Shown here in pieces: positions 35,533 through 44,473 of a stretch of DNA of 64,000 nt. This stretch comes from Streptomyces sp. NBC_00433. Its GTDB lineage: Bacteria; Actinomycetota; Actinomycetes; Streptomycetales; Streptomycetaceae. Position 1 is the first letter of the stretch; each line of letters starts with the position of its first letter. A program made the position numbers and the translations under genes. The notes beneath the pieces were generated by a model that was not told the origin of the DNA, did no database searches, and saw only the letters and a list, made by a program, of their open reading frames with translations. The stretch is taken from assembly GCA_036015235.1 (NCBI GenBank), contig CP107926.1, positions 2,046,001-2,110,000 of the forward strand, written 5' to 3'.

Positions 35533-37272
35533 GTGCTGTTCGAAGTGTGGGCGCCCCTTGCCCAGCAGGTGGAGATCCTGATCGAAGAGCGCACCCACCG
35601 GCTCGACCCCGACCCGTGCCGCGAGGGCTGGTGGCACGCCGAGCTGCCCGCGCCGGCGGGCACCCGCTACGCGTACGTACTGGACGGCGGCCCGCCGCTG
35701 CCCGACCCGCGGTCGCGCCGGCAGCCCGACGGGCCCGACGGGCCGAGCGCGGTCGTGGACCACGACGACTTCGCCTGGTCGGCGCCCTGGCCGGGCCGCG
35801 GGCTGCCGGGGGCGGTCCTCTACGAGCTGCACGTGGGCACCTTCACCGCGGCGGGCACCTTCGACGCGGCCGCGGAACGGCTGCCGCACCTGGCCAGGCT
35901 CGGCATCACCCACATCCAGCTGATGCCCGTGTGCCCCTTTCCCGGCACCAACGGGTGGGGCTACGAAGGGGTGTCGCTGTGGGCGGTGCACGAACCCTAC
36001 GGCGGCCCGGAGGCGATGAAGCGCTTTGTCGACGCGGCGCACCGGCACGGCCTGGGCGTGGTCCTCGACGTGGTGCACAACCACCTCGGCCCGTCGGGCA
36101 ACCATCTGCCGCCGTTCGGCCCGTACTTCACCGACCGCCACCACACGCCCTGGGGCGACGCGGTGAACCTGGACGCGCCGGGCTCCGACGAGGTCCGCTC
36201 CTTCCTGGCCGGCAGCGCGCTGGCCTGGCTGCGGGACTACCGCCTCGACGGGCTGCGGCTCGACGCGGTCCACGCGCTGGTCGACACCCGCGCGCTGCAC
36301 TTCCTCGAAGAGCTGTCCGTCGCCGTCGACGGGCTGTCGGCGGCCCTCGGCCGCCCGCTGTTCCTGATCGCCGAGTCCGACCTCAACGACCCGCGCACCA
36401 CCGCCCCCCGCGAGGCCGGAGGCCTGGGCCTGCACGCCCAGTGGAACGACGACTTCCACCACGCCCTGCACACCGCGGTCACCGGCGAGGCCCAGGGCTA
36501 CTACGCCGACTTCGCCGCGGCGGGACCCGCCGCGCTGGCCAAGACCCTCGGGCACGGCTTCTTCCACGACGGCAGCCACTCCTCCTTCCGCGGCCGCCAT
36601 CACGGCCGCCCGCTGGACCCCAGCACCGTCCCCGGCCACCGGCTGGTCGGCTACGCGCAGACCCACGACCAGATCGGCAACCGGGCCACCGGCGACCGGC
36701 TCACCGTGCAGCAGCTCGCCGGCGCCGCGGCCCTCGTGCTGACGGCGCCCTTCACCCCGATGCTGTTCATGGGCGAGGAGTGGGGCGCGACGACCCCCTG
36801 GCAGTTCTTCACCGACCACCACGACCCGGAGCTGGGCGCGGCCATCACCCGCGGCCGGCGCCGCGAGTTCGCCGCCCACGGCTGGCCCGAGGACGATGTC
36901 CCCGACCCGCAGGACCCGGCCACCCGGGACCGCTCCTGCCTGGACTGGGCCGAGTCCGACAAGCCCGAGCACCGCGAACTGCTCGACTGGTACCGCGCCC
37001 TGATCGCCCTGCGCCGCTCCGAGCCCGCCCTGACCGACCCGCAGCTCGACGCCGTCACCGCGACCGCGGGCGGCCGTACGCTACGGGTGGCCCGCGGCCC
37101 TTTCCGTATCGTCGTGAACTTCTCCGACGCCCCGGCCCGGGTCCCGCTGAACGCCCCCTGCGACCTGGTGCTGGCCCGCCCCGGCTGCAAGATCCTGCCC
37201 GGCCCCTGCGTCCAGCTCCCGGCCCGCGGGGCAGCCGTCCTGCGCACCACAGGCGCTACGGTGGAAGAGTGA
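35533..37272 (+). CDS. treZ: Malto-oligosyltrehalose trehalohydrolase
   Basis: A 579-residue GH13 enzyme releasing trehalose from TreY's product. The N-terminal beta-domain (LFEVWAPLAQQVEILIEE) precedes the barrel (YELHVGTFTAAGTFDAAAERLPHLARLGITHIQLMPV). Catalytic residues are about D244 (LRLDAVH), E281 (IAESDL) and D379 (THDQIG). The GTG at 35533 is preferred: GGGAG at 35522-35526 touches an ATG at 35527 and would be too close for it. The stop overlaps a tiny zinc-ribbon gene. Confidence 0.94.
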   Translation: MLFEVWAPLAQQVEILIEERTHRLDPDPCREGWWHAELPAPAGTRYAYVLDGGPPLPDPRSRRQPDGPDGPSAVVDHDDFAWSAPWPGRGLPGAVLYELHVGTFTAAGTFDAAAERLPHLARLGITHIQLMPVCPFPGTNGWGYEGVSLWAVHEPYGGPEAMKRFVDAAHRHGLGVVLDVVHNHLGPSGNHLPPFGPYFTDRHHTPWGDAVNLDAPGSDEVRSFLAGSALAWLRDYRLDGLRLDAVHALVDTRALHFLEELSVAVDGLSAALGRPLFLIAESDLNDPRTTAPREAGGLGLHAQWNDDFHHALHTAVTGEAQGYYADFAAAGPAALAKTLGHGFFHDGSHSSFRGRHHGRPLDPSTVPGHRLVGYAQTHDQIGNRATGDRLTVQQLAGAAALVLTAPFTPMLFMGEEWGATTPWQFFTDHHDPELGAAITRGRRREFAAHGWPEDDVPDPQDPATRDRSCLDWAESDKPEHRELLDWYRALIALRRSEPALTDPQLDAVTATAGGRTLRVARGPFRIVVNFSDAPARVPLNAPCDLVLARPGCKILPGPCVQLPARGAAVLRTTGATVEE

Positions 37273-37421
37273 CCACGACCCCGCCCTCCCCGCCCGCGGA
37301 ACCGCTCGCCGACTGCGTGCTGTGCGGCGAGCCGACGGAACACCCGGCGAGCACCCGCGGTGCCACCTACTGCCCCGTCTGCGAGTGGCAGGAGGCCCAG
37401 CGCACCGCGTGCTCGGGTTAG
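37269..37421 (+). CDS. 50-residue zinc-ribbon protein coupled to treZ
   Basis: A short protein with two CxxC pairs (DCVLCGEPTE and YCPVCEW), enough for one zinc site. Its GTG overlaps the treZ stop (GTGA), so it is translated with treZ. Its end overlaps the PPK2 stop on the other strand by four bases. I recall similar short genes in other Streptomyces but no known role. Confidence 0.7.
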   Translation: MTTTPPSPPAEPLADCVLCGEPTEHPASTRGATYCPVCEWQEAQRTACSG

Positions 37422-38284
37422 GTCCTGAGCAGCGCGGCCCGGCTCGCCTCGACGTCGAAATCGGCCTTCGGGTAGTCGGGCCCGACCAGCTCCAGGTGTT
37501 CGAGCAGCAGCTTGGCGACCGCCCAGTTGCGGTACCACTTGCGGTCGGCGGGGACCAGATACCAGGGCGCGGTGTCGGTCGAGCAGCGGGTCAGGGCGGC
37601 TTCGTAGGCCTGCTGGTAGGCCGGCCACAGCCCGCGCTCGGCGATGTCGCCCTCGTTGAACTTCCAGTGCTTGGCCGGGTTGTCCAGCCGGGCCACCAGC
37701 CGCTCGCGCTGCTCCTCGTAGCCGATGTGCAGGAAGACCTTCACCACGGTGACGCCGTCGTCCGCGAGCGACTGCTCGAAGCGGTTGATCACGCCGTAGC
37801 GCCGGCTCCAGGTCGCCTGCGGCACCAGGTCCCGCACCCGGGTGATCAGCACGTCCTCGTAGTGCGAGCGGTCGAAGACGCCGATCTCGCCCGGGGCGGG
37901 CAGCGCCTTGCGGATCCGCCACAGGAACGGGTGCTGCGACTCCTCCGCGGTCGGCGCCTTGAAGGCCGTCACCCGCACCCCGGTCGGGTTCAGCCCGGCC
38001 GCCACATGCTTGACGGTGCCGCCCTTGCCCGAGGTGTCCATGCCCTGGAGCACCAGCAGCAGGCTCCGCGGGTCACCCGCGGTGCTCTGCGCGAACAGCC
38101 GCTCCTGCAGGTCGGCCAGCCGCTCGCGCACCTGCACCATCTCGGCCAGCGCCGCCGCCTTGCCGTCGGGACCGCCGGGCGTCGCCCGGGTGTCGTACTC
38201 CGCCAGGCTCACGCCGTCCTGCGGCACCCGCAGCTTCGCCCGCAGGCCGCCGTCCGCCTTCTCGCGCTTGTCCTTCTTGCCCAT
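37418..38284 (-). CDS. ppk2: Polyphosphate kinase 2 family protein
   Basis: A 288-residue P-loop kinase that transfers phosphate between polyphosphate and nucleotides. Walker A GMDTSGKGG is at about 81-89. Walker B is in FDRSHYEDVLITRV (about D138). The lid region and HIGYEEQRERLVARLDNPAKHWKFN are typical. The single-domain length suggests polyP-dependent NDP or NMP phosphorylation; subclass cannot be fixed by eye. The ATG at 38284 gives the Lys-rich MGKKDKREK start; an ATG at 38326 would overlap zapE. It follows zapE by 19 bases. Confidence 0.9.
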   Translation of the reverse strand: MGKKDKREKADGGLRAKLRVPQDGVSLAEYDTRATPGGPDGKAAALAEMVQVRERLADLQERLFAQSTAGDPRSLLLVLQGMDTSGKGGTVKHVAAGLNPTGVRVTAFKAPTAEESQHPFLWRIRKALPAPGEIGVFDRSHYEDVLITRVRDLVPQATWSRRYGVINRFEQSLADDGVTVVKVFLHIGYEEQRERLVARLDNPAKHWKFNEGDIAERGLWPAYQQAYEAALTRCSTDTAPWYLVPADRKWYRNWAVAKLLLEHLELVGPDYPKADFDVEASRAALLRT

Positions 38285-38303
38285 GCGCCGATCGTGCGCC
38301 CGT

Positions 38304-39359
38304 TCAGGCCGCCCCGCCAGCGTCATGCGGCCGCCCGGCGTCCCTGGCCAGCGCGGTCAGCCGGGACACCGCACGGAAATACTTCTTCCGGTATCCGCCG
38401 ACCAGCAGCTCCGCCCCGAAGAGCCGGTCGAAGGGCACGCCCGAGGCCATCACGGGTATCTCCCGGTCGTAGAACCGGTCGGCGAGCACCACCAGGCGCA
38501 GCGCCGTCGCCTGGTCGGTGACCTCGCCCACCCCGCGCAGGAAGACCGCCTCGACCCCGTCGCACAGCGCCCCGTACCTGCTCGGATGCACCGCCGCCAG
38601 ATGCGCGGCCAGCGCGTCGAAGTCGTCCAGCGCCGATCCCGGCGTCCGGAGCGCCGCCCGCAGCACCTCGTCGTCCGAGTACGGCTCGGGCGCCGCGGGC
38701 AGCCCTCGGTGCCGGTAGTCCACCCCGTCGATCCGGACACTGGTGAACCGGGCGGACAGGCCCTGGATCTCCCGCATGAAGTCCGCCGCGGCGAAACGCC
38801 CCTCCCCCAGCTTCCCCGGCAGCGTGTTCGACGTCGCCGCCAGCCGTACGCCCGCGTCCGCGAGCTTGCCCAGCAGCGTGCTGACCAGCACCGTGTCACC
38901 CGGGTCGTCCAGCTCGAACTCGTCGATGCACAGCAGCGAGTGGTCTTTCAGCGCCTGCACCGCCGGCTGGAAGCCCAGCGCCCCGACCAGGTTCGTCAGC
39001 TCCACGAACGTGCCGAACGCCTTGCGCTCCCTGGGCGCCGGCGTCGCATGCCACAACGAGGCCAGCAGATGCGTCTTGCCGACGCCGTAGCCGCCGTCCA
39101 GATACACCCCGCCGGCCGGGGGCGCCGGCTCCCGCCTGAACCACCCCCGCCGCGCCTGCGGCGCCTGCCGCTCCGCGAACGCCCTCAGCCGCGCCACAGC
39201 GGCGGCCTGGCTCGGCTGCGACGGGTCCGCCACGTACGTCTCGAACCGCACACCGTCGAACCGCGGCGGCGGCACCATCTCCTGGACCAGGCGCCCGACC
39301 TCGGGCTGCGGGCTGCGCCCGCTGAGGGCGACCGGTCTGATCAGGGCGGAAGACGACAC
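38304..39359 (-). CDS. zapE: ZapE/AFG1-type ATPase
   Basis: A 351-residue AAA-like ATPase of the AFG1/ZapE family. Walker A GGYGVGKTH is at about 90-97 and Walker B LLCIDEFEL at about 142-150. The sensor region VRLAATSNTLPG and the C-terminal YDREIPVMASGVPFDRLF..GGYRKKYFRAVSRL are characteristic. In E. coli ZapE acts on FtsZ rings; the role in actinomycetes is not settled. It is divergent from the RibD-like gene across a hairpin-rich gap. Confidence 0.92.
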   Translation of the reverse strand: MSSSALIRPVALSGRSPQPEVGRLVQEMVPPPRFDGVRFETYVADPSQPSQAAAVARLRAFAERQAPQARRGWFRREPAPPAGGVYLDGGYGVGKTHLLASLWHATPAPRERKAFGTFVELTNLVGALGFQPAVQALKDHSLLCIDEFELDDPGDTVLVSTLLGKLADAGVRLAATSNTLPGKLGEGRFAAADFMREIQGLSARFTSVRIDGVDYRHRGLPAAPEPYSDDEVLRAALRTPGSALDDFDALAAHLAAVHPSRYGALCDGVEAVFLRGVGEVTDQATALRLVVLADRFYDREIPVMASGVPFDRLFGAELLVGGYRKKYFRAVSRLTALARDAGRPHDAGGAA

Positions 39360-39490
39360 GGCTCCTTAGCCTAATGCGTCCTCCCCGAGCCTGACGCCCC
39401 GGGTTCGCCGTCTCCCGCCCCCTGCGGGGGTACGCCACCATCGGCGACCGCACGCCCGTGCGTGGTTCCCCGCGCCTGCGGGGCGGGGTG

Positions 39491-39534
39491 TTGCCCGCCC
39501 TCCCCCATGCGGAGCCATGGGGGAGGGCGGGCAA
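39491..39534 (+). promoter_or_regulatory. Perfect 19-bp hairpin upstream of the RibD-like gene
   Basis: TTGCCCGCCCTCCCCCATG and CATGGGGGAGGGCGGGCAA pair perfectly around a 6-base loop, ending 42 bases before the ATG at 39577. Smaller GC-rich hairpins precede it (around 39412-39430 and 39470-39485). Transcription from any promoter upstream would face three stacked stems. Confidence 0.6.
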
Positions 39535-39576
39535 GCGAACGGGCGGCCGAAAACAGCCCGTGGAAGACTGCTGGGC

Positions 39577-40335
39577 ATGCGCCGCCTGCACCCCCCCGCC
39601 GGGAAGGCGGACCCCGACCTCACCACCCCCCACGGCCTGGCAGCCGCCTACGCGTACCCCGCCCCCACCACAAACCCCTACGTACGCGCGAACATGGTCG
39701 CCTCACTCGACGGCTCCGCCCACGCCGACGGCAAGTCCGCCCCCCTCTCCTCCCCCGCCGACATGCGCGTCTTCGGCACGCTCCGCGCCCTCGCGGACGC
39801 GATCGTCGTCGGCGCGGAGACCGTGCGCCAGGAGGGCTACCGCCCGGCCAAGGCCCGTAAGGACTTCGCCGAGCAGCGCGCCGCCCAAGGCCAGTCGCCG
39901 GCCCCGGTGATCGCGGTGGTGAGCCGCCGGCTCGACCTGGACTTCGACGCGCCGCTGTTCAGGGAGCCGGCAGTGCCGACGGTGGTGCTGACGGGCGGCA
40001 CGGCGCCCGAGGAGCGGCTCGCCGCGGCACGCGCGGCCGGCGCCCGGGTGGTGCTGGCCGGGGAGGACGGCGTGGACCCGGCCCGCGCGGTCGCGGAACT
40101 GGCCGCGCTGGGCCACACCCGCCTGCTGCACGAAGGCGGCCCCCGCCTGCTGGCGCAGTTCGCGGCGGCCGGCGTGCTGGACGAGCTGTGCCTGACGGTG
40201 GCGCCGCTGCTGGTGGGCGGTGACGCGCCCCGCGTCATGAACGGCCCCGCGGTGCCCGCGGGGCCGTCCCGCTTCGTGCCGCTGTCCGTCCTTGAGGAGG
40301 ACGGCTTCCTCTTCACCCGTTATGTCCGCGCCTGA
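39577..40335 (+). CDS. RibD C-terminal-type pyrimidine reductase family protein
   Basis: A 252-residue NADPH-dependent reductase of the riboflavin/DHFR-like fold. Hallmarks are VRANMVASLDGSAHADGKSAPLSSPADMRVFGTLRALADAIVVGAETVRQEGY and LLHEGGPRLLAQFAAAGVLDELCLTVAPLLVGG. No deaminase domain and no riboflavin genes accompany it, so it may act on another pyrimidine- or pterin-like substrate. The ATG at 39577 is chosen from the family N-terminus. Confidence 0.88.
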   Translation: MRRLHPPAGKADPDLTTPHGLAAAYAYPAPTTNPYVRANMVASLDGSAHADGKSAPLSSPADMRVFGTLRALADAIVVGAETVRQEGYRPAKARKDFAEQRAAQGQSPAPVIAVVSRRLDLDFDAPLFREPAVPTVVLTGGTAPEERLAAARAAGARVVLAGEDGVDPARAVAELAALGHTRLLHEGGPRLLAQFAAAGVLDELCLTVAPLLVGGDAPRVMNGPAVPAGPSRFVPLSVLEEDGFLFTRYVRA

Positions 40336-40516
40336 GCGGATGGCGCACGACCGGGGCAAGGATGAGCCGCAAAAAACCGGATTCCGTCGTTCCGCTTGGC
40401 GCCGCTCGGGAACACTTACCCCGGTGCCCTGTGAAGATCGGGGCAGGATTGTCTGCACAGCGGCCGAGTGGCCTGCGAGAGAGCCCGCGAGAAGCGCGAG
40501 AAAGAAGGACGCGTCC

Positions 40517-41020
40517 GTGTTCACGACCGTACTCATGATCGAGAAGCCGCTCGCTTCGGCGGACGTGGAGCTGATCACGACCCTGCACGGCGAGGAGCCG
40601 GTCTCCTTCGTGGTGCTGATGCAGCCCAGGGGCGACCAGGACCGATTGCTGCGGGCGGTGGACGACGTGGCGCTCGGCTATCTGGAGGAAGCGGCCAGGG
40701 AGAACGAGGTGCCGGAGGGCGACGAGGCCCTCCAGCCCGCCGAGCGCGCGCTGGTGCACTCGATCGCGGCGCTGCACGCGGCCGGCGCCCAGGCGGTCGG
40801 CGAGATCGTCCAGCGGCACCCGCTGGACGCGCTGCGGACGGTGGTGGAGCGGACCGGCGCCGACGAGGTCATCGTGCTGACGGCGCCGCATTTCGTGGAG
40901 GAGTTCTTCCACCGCGACTGGACCTCCCGCGCCCGGCACAAGGTGGGCGTCCCGGTGCTCAAGCTGTTCGCCCAGCAGGACGTCGGCGAGGAGCCGAGCC
41001 GGGGACAGGTCCAGGAGTGA
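40517..41020 (+). CDS. Conserved actinobacterial Usp-like protein
   Basis: A 167-residue soluble protein. A first strand TVLMIEKPLASADVELITTLHG, a helix-rich middle and the terminal block TGADEVIVLTAPHFVEEFFHRDWTSRARHKVGVPVLKLF resemble the alpha/beta layout of universal stress proteins. Streptomyces homologues have been labelled indole-3-glycerol phosphate synthase, but no IGPS active-site motif is visible, so I do not use that name. The GTG at 40517 has AAGAAGGA upstream. It precedes murC by 70 bases on the same strand. Confidence 0.75.
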   Translation: MFTTVLMIEKPLASADVELITTLHGEEPVSFVVLMQPRGDQDRLLRAVDDVALGYLEEAARENEVPEGDEALQPAERALVHSIAALHAAGAQAVGEIVQRHPLDALRTVVERTGADEVIVLTAPHFVEEFFHRDWTSRARHKVGVPVLKLFAQQDVGEEPSRGQVQE

Positions 41021-41090
41021 GGGCCGGGGGCCGCGGGCAGTGCGAGAATCGGCTGACCCGTCAACGGCTCACCCCTTTGGAGATCCGCGT

Positions 41091-42485
41091 ATGAGCCCGT
41101 CCGTTCCGCCCACCATGGACCGACCGCACTTCATCGGTATCGGCGGCGCCGGGATGTCAGGGGTCGCGAAGATCCTCGCGCAGCGCGGGGCGCGGGTGGC
41201 GGGCAGTGACTCGCGCGAGTCGGGGACGGTAGCGGCGCTGCGCGCGCTGGGCGTGACCGTGCACACCGGGCACGACGCCGCGCACCTGGCGCAGGATGCC
41301 ACCGCGGTGGTCGTCTCCAGTGCGATCAGGCCGGAGAATCCGGAGCTGGCGGCGGCCCGCGAGCGCGGGGTGCCCGTGGTGCACCGCAGCGACGCGCTGG
41401 CCGCGCTGATGGAGGGCACCCGGCCGATCGCGGTGGCCGGCACGCACGGCAAGACGACGACCACCTCGATGCTGGCGGTCGCGCTGACGGCGCTCGGCAT
41501 GGACCCGTCGTACGCGATCGGCGGCGACCTGGACGCGCCCGGGTCCAACGCCCACCACGGCGGCGGGGAGGTCTTCGTCGCCGAGGCGGACGAGAGCGAC
41601 CGCAGCTTCCACACGTACGCCCCCGAGGTGGCGATCGTGCTGAACGTGGAGCTGGACCACCACGCCAACTACGCCTCGCTGGAGGATATCTACGACTCCT
41701 TCGAGACCTTCGTCGGCAAGGTGCGGCCGGGCGGCACCCTGGTGGTCTCGGCCGACCAGCCGGGCGCGGTGGAGCTGACCTCGCGGGTGCGGGACATCGG
41801 GGGCCTGCGGATCGTCACGGTCGGCGAGTCGGAGGGCGCCGACGTGCGGGTGGTGAAGATCAACCCGCGCGGGCTGACCAGTGAGGTCACCGTGCTGCTC
41901 GACGGCCGGATGATGACCTTCACGGTGTCGGTCCCCGGCAGGCACTACGCGCTCAACGCGGTCGCCGCGCTGGCGGCCGGCATCGCGCTCGGGGCGCCGG
42001 CCCGGAATCTGGCGTCGGCGCTGGCGAAGTACACCGGGGTGAGGCGGCGGCTGCAGCTCAAGGGCGAGGCGGCCGGCGTGCAGGTGATCGACTCCTACGC
42101 GCACCACCCGACCGAGATGGCCGCCGACCTGGAGGCGATCCGCGGCGCGGCGGAGGGCGGCCGGGTGCTGGTGGTCTTCCAGCCGCACCTCTTCAGCCGC
42201 ACCCGGGAGCTGGGCGCGGAGATGGGGGGCGCCCTCGCGCTGGCCGACGCCTCGGTGGTGATGGACATCTACCCGGCGCGCGAGGACCCGATCCCGGGGG
42301 TGACCAGCGCGGTGATCATCGACGCCGCGAGGGCCGCGGGCGCCGACGTGACGGCCGAGTCCGACCGGGACGCGGTGCCCGAGGCGGTGGCAGGAATGGC
42401 GAAGCCCGGTGATCTCGTTCTCACTATGGGAGCGGGTGACGTGACCGACCTCGGACCACGGATTCTCGCCCGTCTCGGCAGCTGA
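41091..42485 (+). CDS. murC: UDP-N-acetylmuramate-L-alanine ligase
   Basis: A 464-residue cytosolic ligase adding L-Ala to UDP-MurNAc in peptidoglycan synthesis. The N-terminal Rossmann motif FIGIGGAGMSGVAKIL, the ATP site GTHGKTTTT (about 117-125), EADESDRSF, VELDHHANY, YAHHPTE and the late VFQPHLFSRT block are present. It lies outside any division/cell-wall cluster, as I recall for Streptomyces, and is followed 10 bases later by msrB, probably co-transcribed. Confidence 0.95.
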   Translation: MSPSVPPTMDRPHFIGIGGAGMSGVAKILAQRGARVAGSDSRESGTVAALRALGVTVHTGHDAAHLAQDATAVVVSSAIRPENPELAAARERGVPVVHRSDALAALMEGTRPIAVAGTHGKTTTTSMLAVALTALGMDPSYAIGGDLDAPGSNAHHGGGEVFVAEADESDRSFHTYAPEVAIVLNVELDHHANYASLEDIYDSFETFVGKVRPGGTLVVSADQPGAVELTSRVRDIGGLRIVTVGESEGADVRVVKINPRGLTSEVTVLLDGRMMTFTVSVPGRHYALNAVAALAAGIALGAPARNLASALAKYTGVRRRLQLKGEAAGVQVIDSYAHHPTEMAADLEAIRGAAEGGRVLVVFQPHLFSRTRELGAEMGGALALADASVVMDIYPAREDPIPGVTSAVIIDAARAAGADVTAESDRDAVPEAVAGMAKPGDLVLTMGAGDVTDLGPRILARLGS

Positions 42486-42495
42486 GAGGACCTCC

Positions 42496-42900
42496 ATGTC
42501 GTATGAAGTGAACAAGACCGACGAGCAGTGGCGCGAGGAGCTGTCACCGCAGGAGTACGCGGTCCTGCGCAAGGCCGGCACCGAGCGTCCCTTCACCGGC
42601 GAGTACACCGACGTCAAGACCGAGGGCGTGTACGGGTGCCGGGCGTGCGGCGCCGAGCTGTTCCGTTCCGACACGAAGTTCGAGTCGCACTGCGGCTGGC
42701 CGTCCTTCTACGACCCGGCCGACAGTGACGCCGTCGAGCTGATCGAGGACCGCACCATGGGCATGGTGCGGGTGGAGGTGCGCTGCGCGACCTGCGGCTC
42801 GCACCTCGGCCATGTCTTCGAGGGCGAGGGCTACGGCACCCCGACCGACCAGCGCTACTGCATCAACTCGATCTCCCTGCGGCTCAGCCCGAAGGAATAG
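42496..42900 (+). CDS. msrB: Peptide-methionine (R)-S-oxide reductase
   Basis: A 134-residue repair enzyme for oxidised methionine. Zinc-binding Cys pairs are C48/C51 (CRAC) and C97/C100 (CATC). The catalytic Cys122 is in RYCINS, with the HCGWPSF block and GHVFEGEGY. It has the full family length and no fusion to MsrA. It is co-oriented with murC and ends just before a very strong hairpin. Confidence 0.96.
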   Translation: MSYEVNKTDEQWREELSPQEYAVLRKAGTERPFTGEYTDVKTEGVYGCRACGAELFRSDTKFESHCGWPSFYDPADSDAVELIEDRTMGMVRVEVRCATCGSHLGHVFEGEGYGTPTDQRYCINSISLRLSPKE

Positions 42901-42903
42901 CGG

Positions 42904-42947
42904 CATGGGTGGGCCCCCGTACCCCGCGGTACGGGGGCCCACCCATG
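42904..42947 (+). terminator. Perfect 20-bp hairpin after msrB
   Basis: CATGGGTGGGCCCCCGTACC and GGTACGGGGGCCCACCCATG pair fully around CCGC, three bases after the msrB stop. The core CCCCCGTACC/GGTACGGGGG is the same as in the hairpin at 13333-13363. Confidence 0.8.
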
Positions 42948-42980
42948 TGCCGGGCCGCGGGGCGGTGGCAGACTTGGCCC

Positions 42981-43682
42981 GTGACCAGCCCTTTCCAGCA
43001 CCGTGCCGCAGAGCGGGACGCGGCACCGCAGTTCGTCCTGCCCCTCGTGGTGCGCATCGAGCGGGACGCGCCGCCGCCGCGCACCGACGCGCTGGAGACG
43101 GCCGCCCGCGCCGTACTGACCCTGCTGTCCGACGAGCGGGCCACCGCCGAGGACGGCGAGTGGGCGCAGGCGGTGCGTGACTGGCAGGACGCCAGGATCA
43201 GGAAGGTCGTACGGCGGGCGCGGGGCGCGGAATGGCGCAAGGCCGCGGCGCTGCCCGGCATCACCGTGACCGGGCGGGCCGCCGAGGTCCGGGTCTTCCC
43301 GCCGGTGCCGCTGGACGGCTGGCCGAAGGACCTGGCCAAACTCCAGGTGTCGGGCACCGAGTTGGACGACCCCGAGCCGGTGGCCGCGCCGCCGGAGGGG
43401 GTGCCGGTGCTGTGGACCAACCCGGACCTGACGATGTCGGCGGGCAAGGCGATGGCCCAGGCCGGGCACGGGGCCCAGCTCGCCTGGTGGGAGCTGGACG
43501 CCGCCGAGCGGGCGGCCTGGACCGCGGCGGGCTTCCCGCTGGCGGTCCGCACCCCCGCGCCGGACGAGTGGGCGCGGCTCACCGCGACGGCCCTCCCGGT
43601 CGTGCGGGACGCCGGCTTCACCGAGATCCCCCCGGGCTCCCCGACGGTCGTCGCCGACCACCCCGACCTGCGGCGGGCATAG
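42981..43682 (+). CDS. Peptidyl-tRNA hydrolase 2-like protein
   Basis: A 233-residue protein whose C-terminal half carries the PTH2-type pattern (LTMSAGKAMAQAGHGAQLAWWELDAAERAAWTAAGFPLAVRT and TEIPPGSPTVVADHPDL). The N-terminal half (FVLPLVVRIERDAPPPRTDALETAARAVLTLL) is typical of the longer actinobacterial members. The GTG at 42981 starts VTSPFQHRAAE. Peptidyl-tRNA hydrolysis is suggested by the family only. Confidence 0.75.
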   Translation: MTSPFQHRAAERDAAPQFVLPLVVRIERDAPPPRTDALETAARAVLTLLSDERATAEDGEWAQAVRDWQDARIRKVVRRARGAEWRKAAALPGITVTGRAAEVRVFPPVPLDGWPKDLAKLQVSGTELDDPEPVAAPPEGVPVLWTNPDLTMSAGKAMAQAGHGAQLAWWELDAAERAAWTAAGFPLAVRTPAPDEWARLTATALPVVRDAGFTEIPPGSPTVVADHPDLRRA

Positions 43683-43707
43683 GGCCGCGCGCCGGTGGGG
43701 CGTGCGG

Positions 43708-44469
43708 TCAGGCCAGACCGGCGACCAGGTCGGCGACCGGGCGGCGGCGGCCGGTGTAGAAGGGGACCTCCTCGCGGACGTGCATGCGGGCCTCGGAGGC
43801 GCGCAGGTGCCGCATGAGGTCGACGATGCGGTACAGCTCGTCCGCCTCGAAGGCGAGGATCCACTCGTAGTCGCCGAGCGAGAAGGACGCGACGGTGTTG
43901 GCGCGGACGTCGGGGTAGCCGCGGGCCAGCTTGCCGTGGTCGGCGAGCATGCGGCGGCGGTCCTCGTCGGGCAGCAGGTACCAGTCGTACGAGCGCACGA
44001 AGGGGTAGACGCTGACGAAGTCGCGGGGCGTCTCGTCGGCGAGGAAGGCCGGCACGTGCGACTTGTTGAACTCGGCCGGGCGGTGCAGCGCCATGTTCGA
44101 CCACACCGGCTCCAGCGCGCGGCCCAGCCGGGTGCGGCGGAAGAGGTTGTACGCCTCCTGCAGCGCCTCCGCGGTCTCCGCGTGCCACCAGATCATCAGG
44201 TCGGCGTCGGCCCGCAGGCCGGAGACGTCGTAGGTGCCGCGGATCGTCACGTCCTTGGCGCCGAGCTGGTCGAACAGCTCCTGGACCTCGTCCGCGTACC
44301 CGGTGCGGTCCTCGGGCAGCGGGGCGCGCAGCCGGAAGACCGACCACAGCGTGTAGCGGATGACCTCGTTGAGGTCCTTGGCCTTCTTGCCCGCGTTGGC
44401 GGACTTGGCGTGCGCCACGGCGTCCGCGGCGGCGGAGTCGAGGGCGTGGTCGGCAGTCGAGTCGGTCAT
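43708..44469 (-). CDS. hemQ: Coproheme decarboxylase (chlorite dismutase family)
   Basis: A 253-residue enzyme for the last step of the coproporphyrin-dependent haem pathway. Recognisable parts are [21 protein letters not shown], the radical Tyr of [11 protein letters not shown] (about Y155) and the proximal haem His in [10 protein letters not shown] (about H178). The chlorite-dismutase distal Arg is not expected in HemQ. It lies four bases after hemY, so the two haem genes form one unit. Confidence 0.95.
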   Translation of the reverse strand: MTDSTADHALDSAAADAVAHAKSANAGKKAKDLNEVIRYTLWSVFRLRAPLPEDRTGYADEVQELFDQLGAKDVTIRGTYDVSGLRADADLMIWWHAETAEALQEAYNLFRRTRLGRALEPVWSNMALHRPAEFNKSHVPAFLADETPRDFVSVYPFVRSYDWYLLPDEDRRRMLADHGKLARGYPDVRANTVASFSLGDYEWILAFEADELYRIVDLMRHLRASEARMHVREEVPFYTGRRRPVADLVAGLA

Positions 44470-44473
44470 GCGG

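Noticed and set aside
40362..40538. 58-codon + strand frame starting MSRKKPDSVVPLG
   Set aside because: Arg-rich second half, overlaps the start of the Usp-like gene in another frame, weak ribosome site.
40517..41020. Indole-3-glycerol phosphate synthase label for the Usp-like protein
   Set aside because: No IGPS active-site motif and too short; the label seems to be an inherited misannotation.
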